NCBI GenBank assembly: GCA_016650185.1
Contig: JAENWE010000351.1
Location: forward strand, 1-6,293
Length of the DNA stretch: 6,293 bases
From: Vicinamibacteria bacterium
GTDB lineage: Bacteria; Acidobacteriota; Vicinamibacteria; Fen-336; JAGNNV01
Direction: 5' to 3'
Part shown: one piece after another, positions 1 to 5,817 of the stretch
Numbering within the stretch: the first letter of the stretch is position 1
How the letters are laid out: each line of letters opens with the position of its first letter
Made by a program: the position numbers and the translations under genes
Notes under the pieces: model-generated
Seen by the model: the letters and a program-made list of their open reading frames with translations, nothing else
Told to the model about the DNA's origin: nothing
Databases searched by the model: none

Positions 1-507
1 CGCGCCGAATGGTTCGTCCAGCAAGAGCAACGGGGGATCCACGGCGAGGGCGCGGGCAATGCCGACCCTTTGCCTCTGGCCGCCTGAAAGTTCGCGGGGG
101 AAGCGCGCGCCGAACTCGTCGGGGTTCAGGCCGACGAGCGTGAGTAGTTCGTGAACCCGATCGCGGATCTTCGTTTCGGACCATTTCATTCGCTCCGGCA
201 CGAGCCCCACGTTCCGCGCGATGGTGAAGTGGGGAAAGAGGCCGCCTTCCTGAATCACGTAGCCAATTCGCCGGCGCAGGTCCACCACGTCCCACTCCGT
301 GGCCGGTCGGCCCAGAACCAGCACACGGCCCTCATCCGGCGAGGCCAGCCGATTGATCAGCCGGAGCGCGGTGGTCTTGCCGGAGCCGGAGGCGCCGAGG
401 AGAGCGACAGTGGCGCCTTCTTCCACGGCGAAGGAGATCCGATCGAGGACCAGCGGGCCGGAGGCAAAGCGCTTGGTCACCTCCTGCAGATCGACGAGTG
501 CGGCCAT
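1..507 (-). CDS. ABC transporter ATP-binding protein, osmoprotectant (OpuCA/OsmV/ProV-like) type, partial
   Basis: This is the cytoplasmic ATPase that would power an importer for glycine betaine, choline or similar quaternary amines. The 169 visible residues show Walker A GASGSGKTT (38-46), the Q-loop glutamine in YVIQEGGLFPH (Gln86), the ABC signature LSGGQRQR (140-147) and Walker B LLLLDEP (160-166). The stretch between Q-loop and signature (LINRL after Walker A, then GLFPH and a VPE..KW segment) is typical of the OpuCA/OsmV branch. That assignment comes from remembered family patterns, not from a search. The 3' part (D-loop, H-loop and any CBS domains) lies beyond the left edge. I chose the ATG at 507 because MAALVDLQEVTKRF is a normal family N-terminus. 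The same frame stays open upstream to an ATG at 600, and the only Shine-Dalgarno-like GAGGA sits just one base from the ATG at 507, so the start is not certain. It is divergent from the methyltransferase gene. Confidence 0.87.
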   Translation of the reverse strand, partial: MAALVDLQEVTKRFASGPLVLDRISFAVEEGATVALLGASGSGKTTALRLINRLASPDEGRVLVLGRPATEWDVVDLRRRIGYVIQEGGLFPHFTIARNVGLVPERMKWSETKIRDRVHELLTLVGLNPDEFGARFPRELSGGQRQRVGIARALAVDPPLLLLDEPFGA

Positions 508-578
508 GTCCTCGATCTTACGGGCGGAGATCACAAGATCGAGGCTCGTGGCCACCAAACTTCCGTTTATCGTACCCT

Positions 579-588
579 GGTGATCACC
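579..588. promoter_or_regulatory. 10-bp perfect palindrome in the divergent spacer
   Basis: GGTGATCACC is its own reverse complement and lies in the 161-base spacer between the divergent transporter ATPase and methyltransferase genes. Its position would suit a binding site for a dimeric regulator. No matching regulator is encoded next to it, the flanks do not extend the symmetry, and no clear sigma70 promoter is visible beside it. If the ATPase starts at the alternative ATG at 600, the site is inside that gene. Confidence 0.2.
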
Positions 589-668
589 TCGGGCGCTCAT
601 GGTTTCATCGCAAAGAGGATGTTGCGCGCCATCGCATCGAGAGCAGAGCGGGGAGATCGACGGACCGG

Positions 669-1436
669 ATGAGCACGCCGCGCTTCGAGCTTTCGCCCAC
701 CACCCGTTTTGCGGACCGCGCGTCCGACTACGCCTTGTTCCGGCCCTCCTATCCGAAGGAGGCCGTTGATTTCGCTCTTGATGGCCTGTCCGTCGCGTGC
801 GGGCTCGTGGCGGCGGACATCGGCGCGGGCACCGGCATCTCCTCGCGGCTGTTGGCTGATCGGGGCGTGAGCGTCTTCGCCGTCGAGCCGAACGCAGGGA
901 TGCGCGAGAGCGCCGAGCCTCATCCCGGGGTGAGCTTCATCGATGGCTCCGCCGAAGCCACCGGCCTCGATAGGGCCAGCGTTGATCTCGTGCTGTGCGC
1001 TCAGGCTTTCCATTGGTTTCGCCCCGCCGAAGCGCTGACGGAGTTTTGGCGGATCCTGAGATCCGACGGGCGGCTGGCGTTCTTGGTGAATGAGAGGGAC
1101 GCGGAGGCCCCGGCGACCAGAGCCTACGGCGCCGCCCTAAGCGCCTCGGTCGACCGGGAGCTCTCCGAGGGAATGCGTGACCCTATCGATGAAGCTCTGC
1201 GAGTGGCCGGCCGGATCGTGGTCCCGATGTCGTTCCCTTCCGCGCAGACTCTGACCCATGGCGGTCTCATCGGTCGCGCCCGCAGCGCTTCCTACGCGCC
1301 GAAAGACGGGCCGCGTTACGAAGCGCTGATTCGAGACCTTGACCGGCTCTGGGAAGCGCACAAGGACGCAGGGGGCCTGATATCGCTCCACTATCGAACC
1401 CTGGTGTGGCGCGTCAACCGCGCGGAGCGCAGGTGA
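669..1436 (+). CDS. Class I SAM-dependent methyltransferase (methyltransferase type 11 family)
   Basis: This is a 255-residue soluble methyltransferase of the Rossmann-fold class. The N-terminus has the RFADRASDYALFRPSYP pattern common in the type 11/Crg1/trans-aconitate methyltransferase-like group. Motif I is ADIGAGTG (49-56), which binds SAM. The acidic residue expected to hold the ribose follows in VFAVEPN (Glu73). An acidic motif III region (IDGSAEATGL) and the QAFHWF segment (112-117) complete the fold. The substrate cannot be read from the sequence: this group methylates small acids, quinones and other metabolites. I chose the ATG at 669 because family-like sequence begins there. The frame is open back to 498, but that extension is rich in Arg and unlike a methyltransferase. 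A GGGGAG stretch at 650-655 is a rather distant Shine-Dalgarno candidate. The gene stands alone on its strand. Confidence 0.88.
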   Translation: MSTPRFELSPTTRFADRASDYALFRPSYPKEAVDFALDGLSVACGLVAADIGAGTGISSRLLADRGVSVFAVEPNAGMRESAEPHPGVSFIDGSAEATGLDRASVDLVLCAQAFHWFRPAEALTEFWRILRSDGRLAFLVNERDAEAPATRAYGAALSASVDRELSEGMRDPIDEALRVAGRIVVPMSFPSAQTLTHGGLIGRARSASYAPKDGPRYEALIRDLDRLWEAHKDAGGLISLHYRTLVWRVNRAERR

Positions 1437-1544
1437 AACATCGTGGGCTGATAGAAACTGCACTACCGGCACTTCCGCCACCACCTCGAACAGTTCGGAC
1501 TCTGAAACCCCGCGGGGCCACGGCCGGGCGGCTACTATCACCTT

Positions 1545-1567
1545 GGCGCGATCAGGCAGATCGCGCC
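1545..1567. other. Perfect 9-bp hairpin in the spacer after the methyltransferase
   Basis: GGCGCGATC and GATCGCGCC are exact reverse complements separated by the 5-base loop AGGCA. The hairpin lies about 109 bases past the methyltransferase stop and 107 bases before the stop of the zinc-ribbon gene on the other strand. It is therefore well placed to end transcription from both sides, but neither strand has a T-tract after it, so it is not a standard intrinsic terminator. The rest of the 1437-1674 spacer shows no convincing gene or RNA. Confidence 0.4.
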
Positions 1568-1674
1568 CCTCGCTCGAGGTCCGCGTGAGGGGACGTTCGT
1601 CTGATTGCGCGACAGATGGTGATTCCTGGGCCGCGTGCCGAGGGCTCTTCGACCAACTCCGGTCCCAGGTTCGT

Positions 1675-1896
1675 CTAAAGGATCAACGGGGGTCGTTCCT
1701 GTTCGACCCTGCGCTTGCCCAATGAGGTCCAGCAGAGCTGACAGACGTACTCGTAGAGTTCGCCGTCGGGGAGGACCAGGAGCAGGCGTTCGTCCACCGG
1801 CTGCGCTTTCTGGCATCGAGGGCAATACAGGCTCGCCGCCTTGAACTCGTCAAACTGCCTGGGTGGGTTGGGCTGCGGGGGTCGTCGATGGGGCAC
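1675..1896 (-). CDS. Small CxxC...CxxC zinc-ribbon protein, conserved hypothetical
   Basis: This 73-residue cytoplasmic protein has four cysteines arranged as CPRC (25-28) and CQLC (52-55), the layout of a zinc ribbon with a 23-residue beta hairpin between the knuckles. Between them lies ERLLLVLPDGELYEYV, a hydrophobic strand, turn and strand. The N-terminus is proline and arginine rich (PHRRPPQPNPPRQF), then FDEFKAASLYCPRC. I have an impression of similar 60-75 residue proteins in deltaproteobacterial and related genomes, annotated only as hypothetical or cytoplasmic; I know no function. The GTG at 1896 is chosen because the family-like sequence starts there and a GAGGAG lies 9 bases upstream. 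The frame stays open upstream to 2190 but that part is low-complexity antisense-type sequence. The putative TMEM175 remnant lies 62 bases upstream on the same strand. RNA or nucleic acid binding is possible but not shown. Confidence 0.72.
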   Translation of the reverse strand: MPHRRPPQPNPPRQFDEFKAASLYCPRCQKAQPVDERLLLVLPDGELYEYVCQLCWTSLGKRRVEQERPPLIL

Positions 1897-1905
1897 GGCG
1901 TTATT

Positions 1906-1911
1906 CTCCTC
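1906..1911 (-). promoter_or_regulatory. Shine-Dalgarno of the zinc-ribbon gene
   Basis: GAGGAG on the minus strand is followed by 9 bases and then GTG. It is one of the best ribosome binding sites in the window and decides the GTG start at 1896 over the long upstream extension of the same frame. Confidence 0.65.
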
Positions 1912-1958
1912 GATGACGCTTGCGCGAACCGAGTGGTCGGCCCCCTGAGGCGTTTTTG

Positions 1959-2195
1959 CTACTCCGCGAGGACCCTTTCGATACGACGGTCCGGAATCAG
2001 CCACATGAGGGCCACGAAGGCGTACAGACCGCCGGCCAGGGCGGAGGAGAAGGAGGCCACGCCGATGGCCACCGCATAGATCAACAAAGAGGCCTTTCCC
2101 TTTGCGGCCCGTTGGGCCTTGGACCTCCCGATGCGAGCCTGCCGGATACCCCGTGTCATCATCCAGCCGCCCACGCCGATCTCCGACCATTCCAA
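1959..2195 (-). pseudogene. C-terminal remnant of a TMEM175 (DUF1211) family potassium channel
   Basis: The frame encodes about 67-78 residues ending in a pair of membrane helices (ASLLIYAVAIGVASF, then ALAGGLYAFVALMWL) and the tail IPDRRIERVL. In my memory this is the typical C-terminal end of bacterial TMEM175/DUF1211 proteins, which usually have about 190-220 residues and six helices. The first helices and their conserved FSDG channel motif near the N-terminus are absent. The frame remains open farther upstream, into the antisense of the signal peptidase gene, but that stretch (for example YEDDDSGEKALEW) is not channel-like. The only starts are a TTG at 2195 and ATGs at 2162 and 2159, none with a good ribosome site. 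I therefore call it a truncated relic. It could instead be a small two-helix membrane protein that is still made: the frame has no internal stop. Confidence 0.5.
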
Positions 2196-2230
2196 GGCTT
2201 TTTCGCCGCTGTCATCGTCTTCATATCCAT

Positions 2231-2899
2231 ATGAGCAAATTTCGAACCGCGGCCAGGAACTTCTGGATTGATTGGATGCGACCCCTCTTTGTGACCGCCA
2301 TGGTGCTCGGGTCGTTTCGATCGGCCATCGCGGACTGGAACGATGTGCCCTCGGGTTCGATGCGACCGACGGTGCTCGAGGGTGAGCGCGTCTTCGTGAA
2401 TCGCGCCGCCTACGATCTCAAGGTTCCCTTCACGACCTGGCGTCTCGCTCAGTGGTCCGATCCGTCCCGGGGTGACATCGTGGTTCTCTATTCGCCCCAC
2501 GACGGAAACCGCCTGCTCAAGCGTGTGGTAGGAGTGCCGGGCGATCGGATCGAGATGAAGGACAATCAGCTCATCGTCAACGGAACCAACGCGCTCTATC
2601 GAAACACCGCCACTCCGGATGGCGATTTCGCGGTGTTGCGAGAGACCGTTTTCAATCGGGCGCATCTGGTCGAGGTCGCGCCCAAGGGGACGGCGGCGTC
2701 GACTTTCGGTCCGGTGGTGGTTCCCCCGCTGAGCTATCTGGTGATGGGCGACAACCGAGACAACAGTTTCGATTCGCGCTTCTTCGGCTTCGTCCCGCGA
2801 TCGGAGATCCTTGGCCGCGCCACCCGGATCGTCGCCTCGGTCGATCCCGCGCGCAGCTTTCGGCCGAGGTTCGGAAGATTCATGAAGTCTTTGGAGTAG
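2231..2899 (+). CDS. lepB: Type I signal peptidase (family S26A)
   Basis: This 222-residue membrane protease would cut signal peptides from exported proteins at the outer face of the inner membrane. Box B, DVPSGSMRPT, carries the nucleophile Ser43. Box D, RLLKRVVGVPGDRI, carries the general base Lys97. Box E, GDNRDNSFDSR (173-183), is intact. One N-terminal membrane helix is expected at about residues 16-36, interrupted by Arg30, as often seen just before the ADW...PSGSM segment. The segment GERVFVNRAAYDLKVPFT followed by LAQWSDP marks the subgroup that I recall as short accessory LepB proteins, shorter than the 324-residue E. coli enzyme. I chose the ATG at 2231 because it gives a normal N-terminus; the Shine-Dalgarno is weak, and the frame is open to 2102 with no family-like residues there. 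Upstream the gene is divergent from the TMEM175 remnant and downstream it converges on the GntR gene 53 bases away. Whether it is the only signal peptidase of the cell cannot be told. Confidence 0.93.
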   Translation: MSKFRTAARNFWIDWMRPLFVTAMVLGSFRSAIADWNDVPSGSMRPTVLEGERVFVNRAAYDLKVPFTTWRLAQWSDPSRGDIVVLYSPHDGNRLLKRVVGVPGDRIEMKDNQLIVNGTNALYRNTATPDGDFAVLRETVFNRAHLVEVAPKGTAASTFGPVVVPPLSYLVMGDNRDNSFDSRFFGFVPRSEILGRATRIVASVDPARSFRPRFGRFMKSLE

Positions 2900-2952
2900 A
2901 CAACGCCGCGGGCGCGGAGCTTTTGAGGCCGAGTGTGCTCAGGCCCACCGGG

Positions 2953-3693
2953 CTAGTAGCCCGCAGCCTCCATAGCCTTGGCGATCCGATCCTCGGCTTT
3001 TCCGATGTGGCGGGCCATCAGGTCGGCCGCCAGAGCCGAGTCGCGCCGTCGCACTGCCTCTACGATTGCGAAGTGCTCTGCGGTTGACGCCGCCGCATCG
3101 ACTCCCTCATCGAGGCCAAGATAGAGAGGTCGCTGATGACGATCGAGGGCCGACATCACCACGCTCTCGATCTGCCGGTTCCCCGTGGCTCGAACGAGCT
3201 CGAGATGGAAGGCGCTGTTGGCCCGGAGGTAGCCGTTGTAGGTGGCCCTGTCGCCCATGGTGTAGCGCGTTTCCGCCACCGCGAGCAGGCGCTCGATCGC
3301 CTCGGGGGTGGCCCGTTCGGCCGCGAGTCCCGCGCTACCGCTTTCGACGATGCGCCGGAACTCGCACAGCTCCTTGTAGCCGGAGACGGTGACGGGGGCA
3401 ACGGCGAAACCCCGGTAGGGCTTCATTTCGATGAGCCCCTCAAGTGACAGTCGATTGAAGGCTTCGCGCAGGGGAGTCCGCGAAACGTGCATCTCCTGGC
3501 AGAGCGCCGCCTCGACGATCTTCTCGCCCGGTCGCATGGAACAGGTCAGAATACGGTGCTTCAGAATCGCGTAGATGCGATCGGGCAGCGCGGCCGGCCG
3601 GCTGACGGTCGGTTCGATCTCCGCAAGCGAGGAAGCGCCAGGGTTGAGCGGGATCATCAGACGGATAGTAGGCGGGCTTTGAGATATTGACAT
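2953..3693 (-). CDS. GntR-family transcriptional regulator with FCD ligand domain
   Basis: This is a cytoplasmic dimeric repressor or activator of the FadR/VanR branch, 246 residues from the chosen ATG. The winged helix covers about residues 35-100, with the recognition helix in VSRTPLREAFNRLSLEGLI (70-88). The all-helical FCD effector domain follows from about 106 to 236. Three histidines expected to bind metal are kept: FH (His163), EH (His207) and HI (His229). The usual aspartate four residues before the first of these is Asn159. Such regulators bind small carboxylates. The gene is divergent from the dehydratase/reductase operon, so control of that operon and of itself is the simplest reading, with a hydroxy- or amino-dicarboxylate as effector (inference). 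The start is uncertain: ATG 3693 (used), ATG 3657 (234 residues, nearer the usual size) and TTG 3720 are all in frame and none has a Shine-Dalgarno. Confidence 0.9.
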   Translation of the reverse strand: MSISQSPPTIRLMIPLNPGASSLAEIEPTVSRPAALPDRIYAILKHRILTCSMRPGEKIVEAALCQEMHVSRTPLREAFNRLSLEGLIEMKPYRGFAVAPVTVSGYKELCEFRRIVESGSAGLAAERATPEAIERLLAVAETRYTMGDRATYNGYLRANSAFHLELVRATGNRQIESVVMSALDRHQRPLYLGLDEGVDAAASTAEHFAIVEAVRRRDSALAADLMARHIGKAEDRIAKAMEAAGY

Positions 3694-3714
3694 CAGAAAA
3701 ATATTGTATATATT
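3687..3714 (+). promoter_or_regulatory. Sigma70-like promoter for the dehydratase-reductase operon
   Basis: A perfect -35 TTGACA (3687-3692), a 16-base spacer and a -10 TATATT (3709-3714) sit in the only AT-rich patch of the window. The expected transcript start, near 3721, leaves a leader of about 35 bases containing GAGGA at 3743-3747, 8 bases before the ATG at 3756. The promoter overlaps the 5' end of the GntR gene if that gene starts at 3693. Confidence 0.6.
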
Positions 3715-3715
3715 A
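3702..3715. promoter_or_regulatory. Candidate GntR operator overlapping the -10 box
   Basis: TATTGTATATATTA is an imperfect palindrome in which 5 of 7 base pairs match around a centre between 3708 and 3709. It resembles the TTGTATACAA-like half-symmetric sites that I recall for FCD-type GntR regulators. It covers the -10 box of the plus-strand promoter, so a bound regulator would block the operon. On the minus strand the same bases give TATACAAT, a -10-like box for the regulator gene itself. Confidence 0.4.
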
Positions 3716-3755
3716 GTCAAAGTTAAGAACCACCCGCAATCTGAGGATCAACAGA

Positions 3756-4757
3756 ATGCTAGACGAGATCGAAGCGAAAAAGGCTTCAATCGACGTAAAT
3801 TCAGTGACTTATGCAGACGTCACTTCGGCTGAAGAGCGCCTCCTCGGGGTAGCCATCCGGACTCCGGTCATAACTTCAAGAACCGTGGACGAGCGCGTGG
3901 GCGGCCGGATCTTCTTCAAATGCGAGAACCTGCAGCGTGGGGGCGCCTTCAAGTTTCGAGGCGCTTACAACGCCCTGGCCCGACTGACCGCGGACCAGAG
4001 GAAGCGGGGCGTCATCACGTATTCCTCCGGCAACCACGCCCAGGCGATCGCCCTCGCCAGCCGCCTCCTCGGCATTCCGGCGACGATTGTGATGCCCAAG
4101 GACGCTCCCGCGGTCAAGGCCGAGGCCACACGCGGATACGGGGGTGAGGTCATCACCTACGACAAACATCAGACGACCCGCGAAGAACTGGCGGCGCGTC
4201 TGGCAAAGGAAAAGGGCCTCACCGTCATCCCCCCCTACGATCACCCCGACGTGATCGCCGGGCAGGGGACCGCCGCGAAAGAGCTTATTGACGACGTGCC
4301 CGATCTTGACCTGCTGCTGGTGCCTTGCGGCGGCGGGGGGTTTCTCTCGGGTTGTGCGATCACCGTGGACGCCCTCCTTCCCGGCGGCCGGATCATCGGC
4401 GTGGAGCCGGCCATGGCCGATGACGCCACCCGTTCCTTCCGGACCGGCGTTCTCCACAAAGTATCGAATCCGGAAACCATCGCTGACGGGGCCCGGACAC
4501 CGTTTCTTGGAGACTGGACCTTTCCGCTGGTGCGCCGCCATGTGGACGACATGGTCACGGTCGACGAAGAAGCCATCGTACGGTCCATGTTTTTTGTCTG
4601 GGAACGCCTGAAGCTCGTTGTCGAACCAACCGGCGCGCTAACCGCGGCCGCAGTCCTCGAGGATCTTGTCCCGGTCAAGGGACTCCGCGTCGGGGTCATG
4701 CTGAGCGGGGGCAATGTTGACCTGGCCGCCCTCGCCCCGTTGATGCAATCGCGATGA
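3756..4757 (+). CDS. bhcB: PLP-dependent dehydratase, threonine/serine dehydratase family, probable beta-hydroxyaspartate dehydratase
   Basis: This is a 333-residue cytoplasmic fold-type II PLP enzyme. GGAFKFRGA holds the Schiff-base Lys66, SSGNHAQ (90-96) holds the phosphate/substrate loop with Ser91 at the racemase-active serine position, CGGGGFLSG (191-199) binds the PLP phosphate, and LSGGNVDL (316-323) contacts the ring. EP..ADD (Glu217, Ala221, Asp223) matches the divalent metal site of serine racemase, and the WERLKLVVEPT segment (282-292) is also of that type rather than the TdcB type. Serine racemase, L-threonine dehydratase and 3-hydroxyaspartate ammonia-lyase all share these features, so sequence alone does not fix the substrate. 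The next gene, an iminosuccinate-reductase-like protein 18 bases downstream, points to beta-hydroxyaspartate, giving iminosuccinate and water. There is no regulatory ACT domain, so it is not a biosynthetic IlvA. The start has a good ribosome site, GAGGA at 3743-3747. EutB of ectoine catabolism is the main alternative. Confidence 0.85.
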   Translation: MLDEIEAKKASIDVNSVTYADVTSAEERLLGVAIRTPVITSRTVDERVGGRIFFKCENLQRGGAFKFRGAYNALARLTADQRKRGVITYSSGNHAQAIALASRLLGIPATIVMPKDAPAVKAEATRGYGGEVITYDKHQTTREELAARLAKEKGLTVIPPYDHPDVIAGQGTAAKELIDDVPDLDLLLVPCGGGGFLSGCAITVDALLPGGRIIGVEPAMADDATRSFRTGVLHKVSNPETIADGARTPFLGDWTFPLVRRHVDDMVTVDEEAIVRSMFFVWERLKLVVEPTGALTAAAVLEDLVPVKGLRVGVMLSGGNVDLAALAPLMQSR

Positions 4758-4775
4758 ACCTGCTGACGGACCGCC

Positions 4776-5762
4776 ATGCCTGACATCCTGATCCTGAATC
4801 GGTCCGAGCTTCAGGAACTTCTGACTCTCGAGGTGATGGTACCTGCGCTCGAGAAGGCTTTCATCGCTTTTGCCGACGGCCGGACCCTTGCGTATCCAGT
4901 CGTGCGGGAAGAGGTAAGGGGTCACCGGGGAATCTTTGGGATCAAATCCGGCTACCTGCTTGACGATCAATGCATCGGCCTCAAAGCTGGCGGCTTCTGG
5001 CTCGACAACAAGGCGAAGGGCCTCACCGCTCACCAGTCCACCACCCTGCTTTTCGACCCGGCAACCGGCGTCCCCACCGCCTTGATGGACGGGAACCACA
5101 TCACAACGGTCCGCACGGCCGCGGTCGGCGCGCTGGCCGCGCGGGCCCTGGCCCGACCCGAATCAACAGTCGCGGCGATCCTCGGATGTGGAGTCCAGGG
5201 GACCGCCCAGGCCCAGGCGCTTTGCCACGTCCTCCCAATTCGCGAGATCCGGGCCTTCGACCTCGTCGCCGAAAACGTAGCCGCTCTCTCGGCTGCTTTC
5301 CCGACGGGCGCGGGTCCTGAGGTGATCGCCGCGGCGAGCGCCGAAGCGGCCGTGTCGGGCGCCGACGTCATTGTGACGGCGGCTGGTGGTCGCGCTCCGG
5401 TTCTCTTCTCTGATTGGGTAAGGCCCGGTGTTCATGTCAACGCCTTCGGAACAGACACCCGAGGAAAGATCGAAATCGAAACGGAGTTGTTCAAGCGCGC
5501 CACCCTGGTGGTTGATGATGTGATCCAGGCGACCACGATCGGAGAGACCCAGGCCGCGGTGTCGGCGGACATCGTTCGGTCGGACGGGCCATTCACCACC
5601 CTCGGTGAGGTCCTCGCTGGCCGGAAACCGGGGCGGGAGCGGGCCGACGAGATCACTCTCTTTGATGCCACGGGCCTCGCCTTTCAGGATCTCGTGGCCG
5701 GTTCTCTTGCCATCAGCCTCGCCCGCGACCGCGGTCTGGGCCGGTTTGTGACCCTCTCGTGA
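4776..5762 (+). CDS. bhcD: Ornithine cyclodeaminase/mu-crystallin family NAD(P)H reductase, probable iminosuccinate reductase
   Basis: This 328-residue cytoplasmic protein combines a substrate domain with a Rossmann domain. LKAGGFW carries the conserved Lys70, TVRTAA the conserved Arg113, and LGCGVQG (136-142) is the dinucleotide loop. An aspartate after the second strand (AFD, Asp162) favours NADH over NADPH (inference). FDATG (296-300) holds the Asp used for catalysis in ornithine cyclodeaminase. Several stretches recall Paracoccus BhcD as I remember it: PVVRE, KAGGFW, HQST with LLFDPATG, GTDTRGK (225-231), IGETQ (255-259) and LFDATGLAFQDL. That enzyme reduces iminosuccinate to aspartate. 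No alignment was possible here. It follows the dehydratase gene by 18 bases, with only a weak GGA ribosome site, so the two are surely cotranscribed and their reactions may be consecutive. Alternatives are EutC of hydroxyectoine catabolism, alanine dehydrogenase-type or ketimine reductase activity. True ornithine cyclodeaminase seems unlikely in this setting. Confidence 0.85.
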   Translation: MPDILILNRSELQELLTLEVMVPALEKAFIAFADGRTLAYPVVREEVRGHRGIFGIKSGYLLDDQCIGLKAGGFWLDNKAKGLTAHQSTTLLFDPATGVPTALMDGNHITTVRTAAVGALAARALARPESTVAAILGCGVQGTAQAQALCHVLPIREIRAFDLVAENVAALSAAFPTGAGPEVIAAASAEAAVSGADVIVTAAGGRAPVLFSDWVRPGVHVNAFGTDTRGKIEIETELFKRATLVVDDVIQATTIGETQAAVSADIVRSDGPFTTLGEVLAGRKPGRERADEITLFDATGLAFQDLVAGSLAISLARDRGLGRFVTLS

Positions 5763-5817
5763 ACGTCTGGACCATGGACGCGTCCGTATCAGCCAACCTC
5801 CGAGAGGACCCACTTTC

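Noticed and set aside
498..668. Upstream extension of the methyltransferase frame
   Set aside because: The 57 extra residues are Arg-rich, unlike any methyltransferase N-terminus, and cover the divergent promoter region. The family-like sequence begins at the ATG at 669.
1437..1674. A tRNA, small RNA or short gene in the spacer
   Set aside because: No cloverleaf, promoter-terminator pair or codon-like pattern was found beyond the hairpin.
1897..2190. N-terminal extension of the zinc-ribbon frame to 2190
   Set aside because: It overlaps the channel remnant in another frame, is Gly/Arg-rich and noncoding in character, and the GTG at 1896 has a strong ribosome site.
2102..2230. N-terminal extension of the signal peptidase
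   Set aside because: The extra 43 residues are Pro/Arg/Ser-rich and lie antisense to the TMEM175 remnant; the normal LepB N-terminus begins at 2231.
2900..2952. Intrinsic terminator between lepB and the regulator gene
   Set aside because: GGCCGAG...CTCAGGCC can form only a short bulged stem and has no T-tract, so the evidence is too weak.
3876..4541. A 221-residue open frame on the minus strand
   Set aside because: It is a shadow of the dehydratase gene in GC-rich DNA with no recognisable domain.
3756..5762. EutB-EutC (hydroxyectoine catabolism) as the identity of the gene pair
   Set aside because: No other ectoine catabolic gene is near, the regulator is not of the MocR/EnuR type, and the reductase motifs fit BhcD as I remember it. 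It stays open as an alternative, especially as an osmoprotectant-type ATPase lies 3 kb away.
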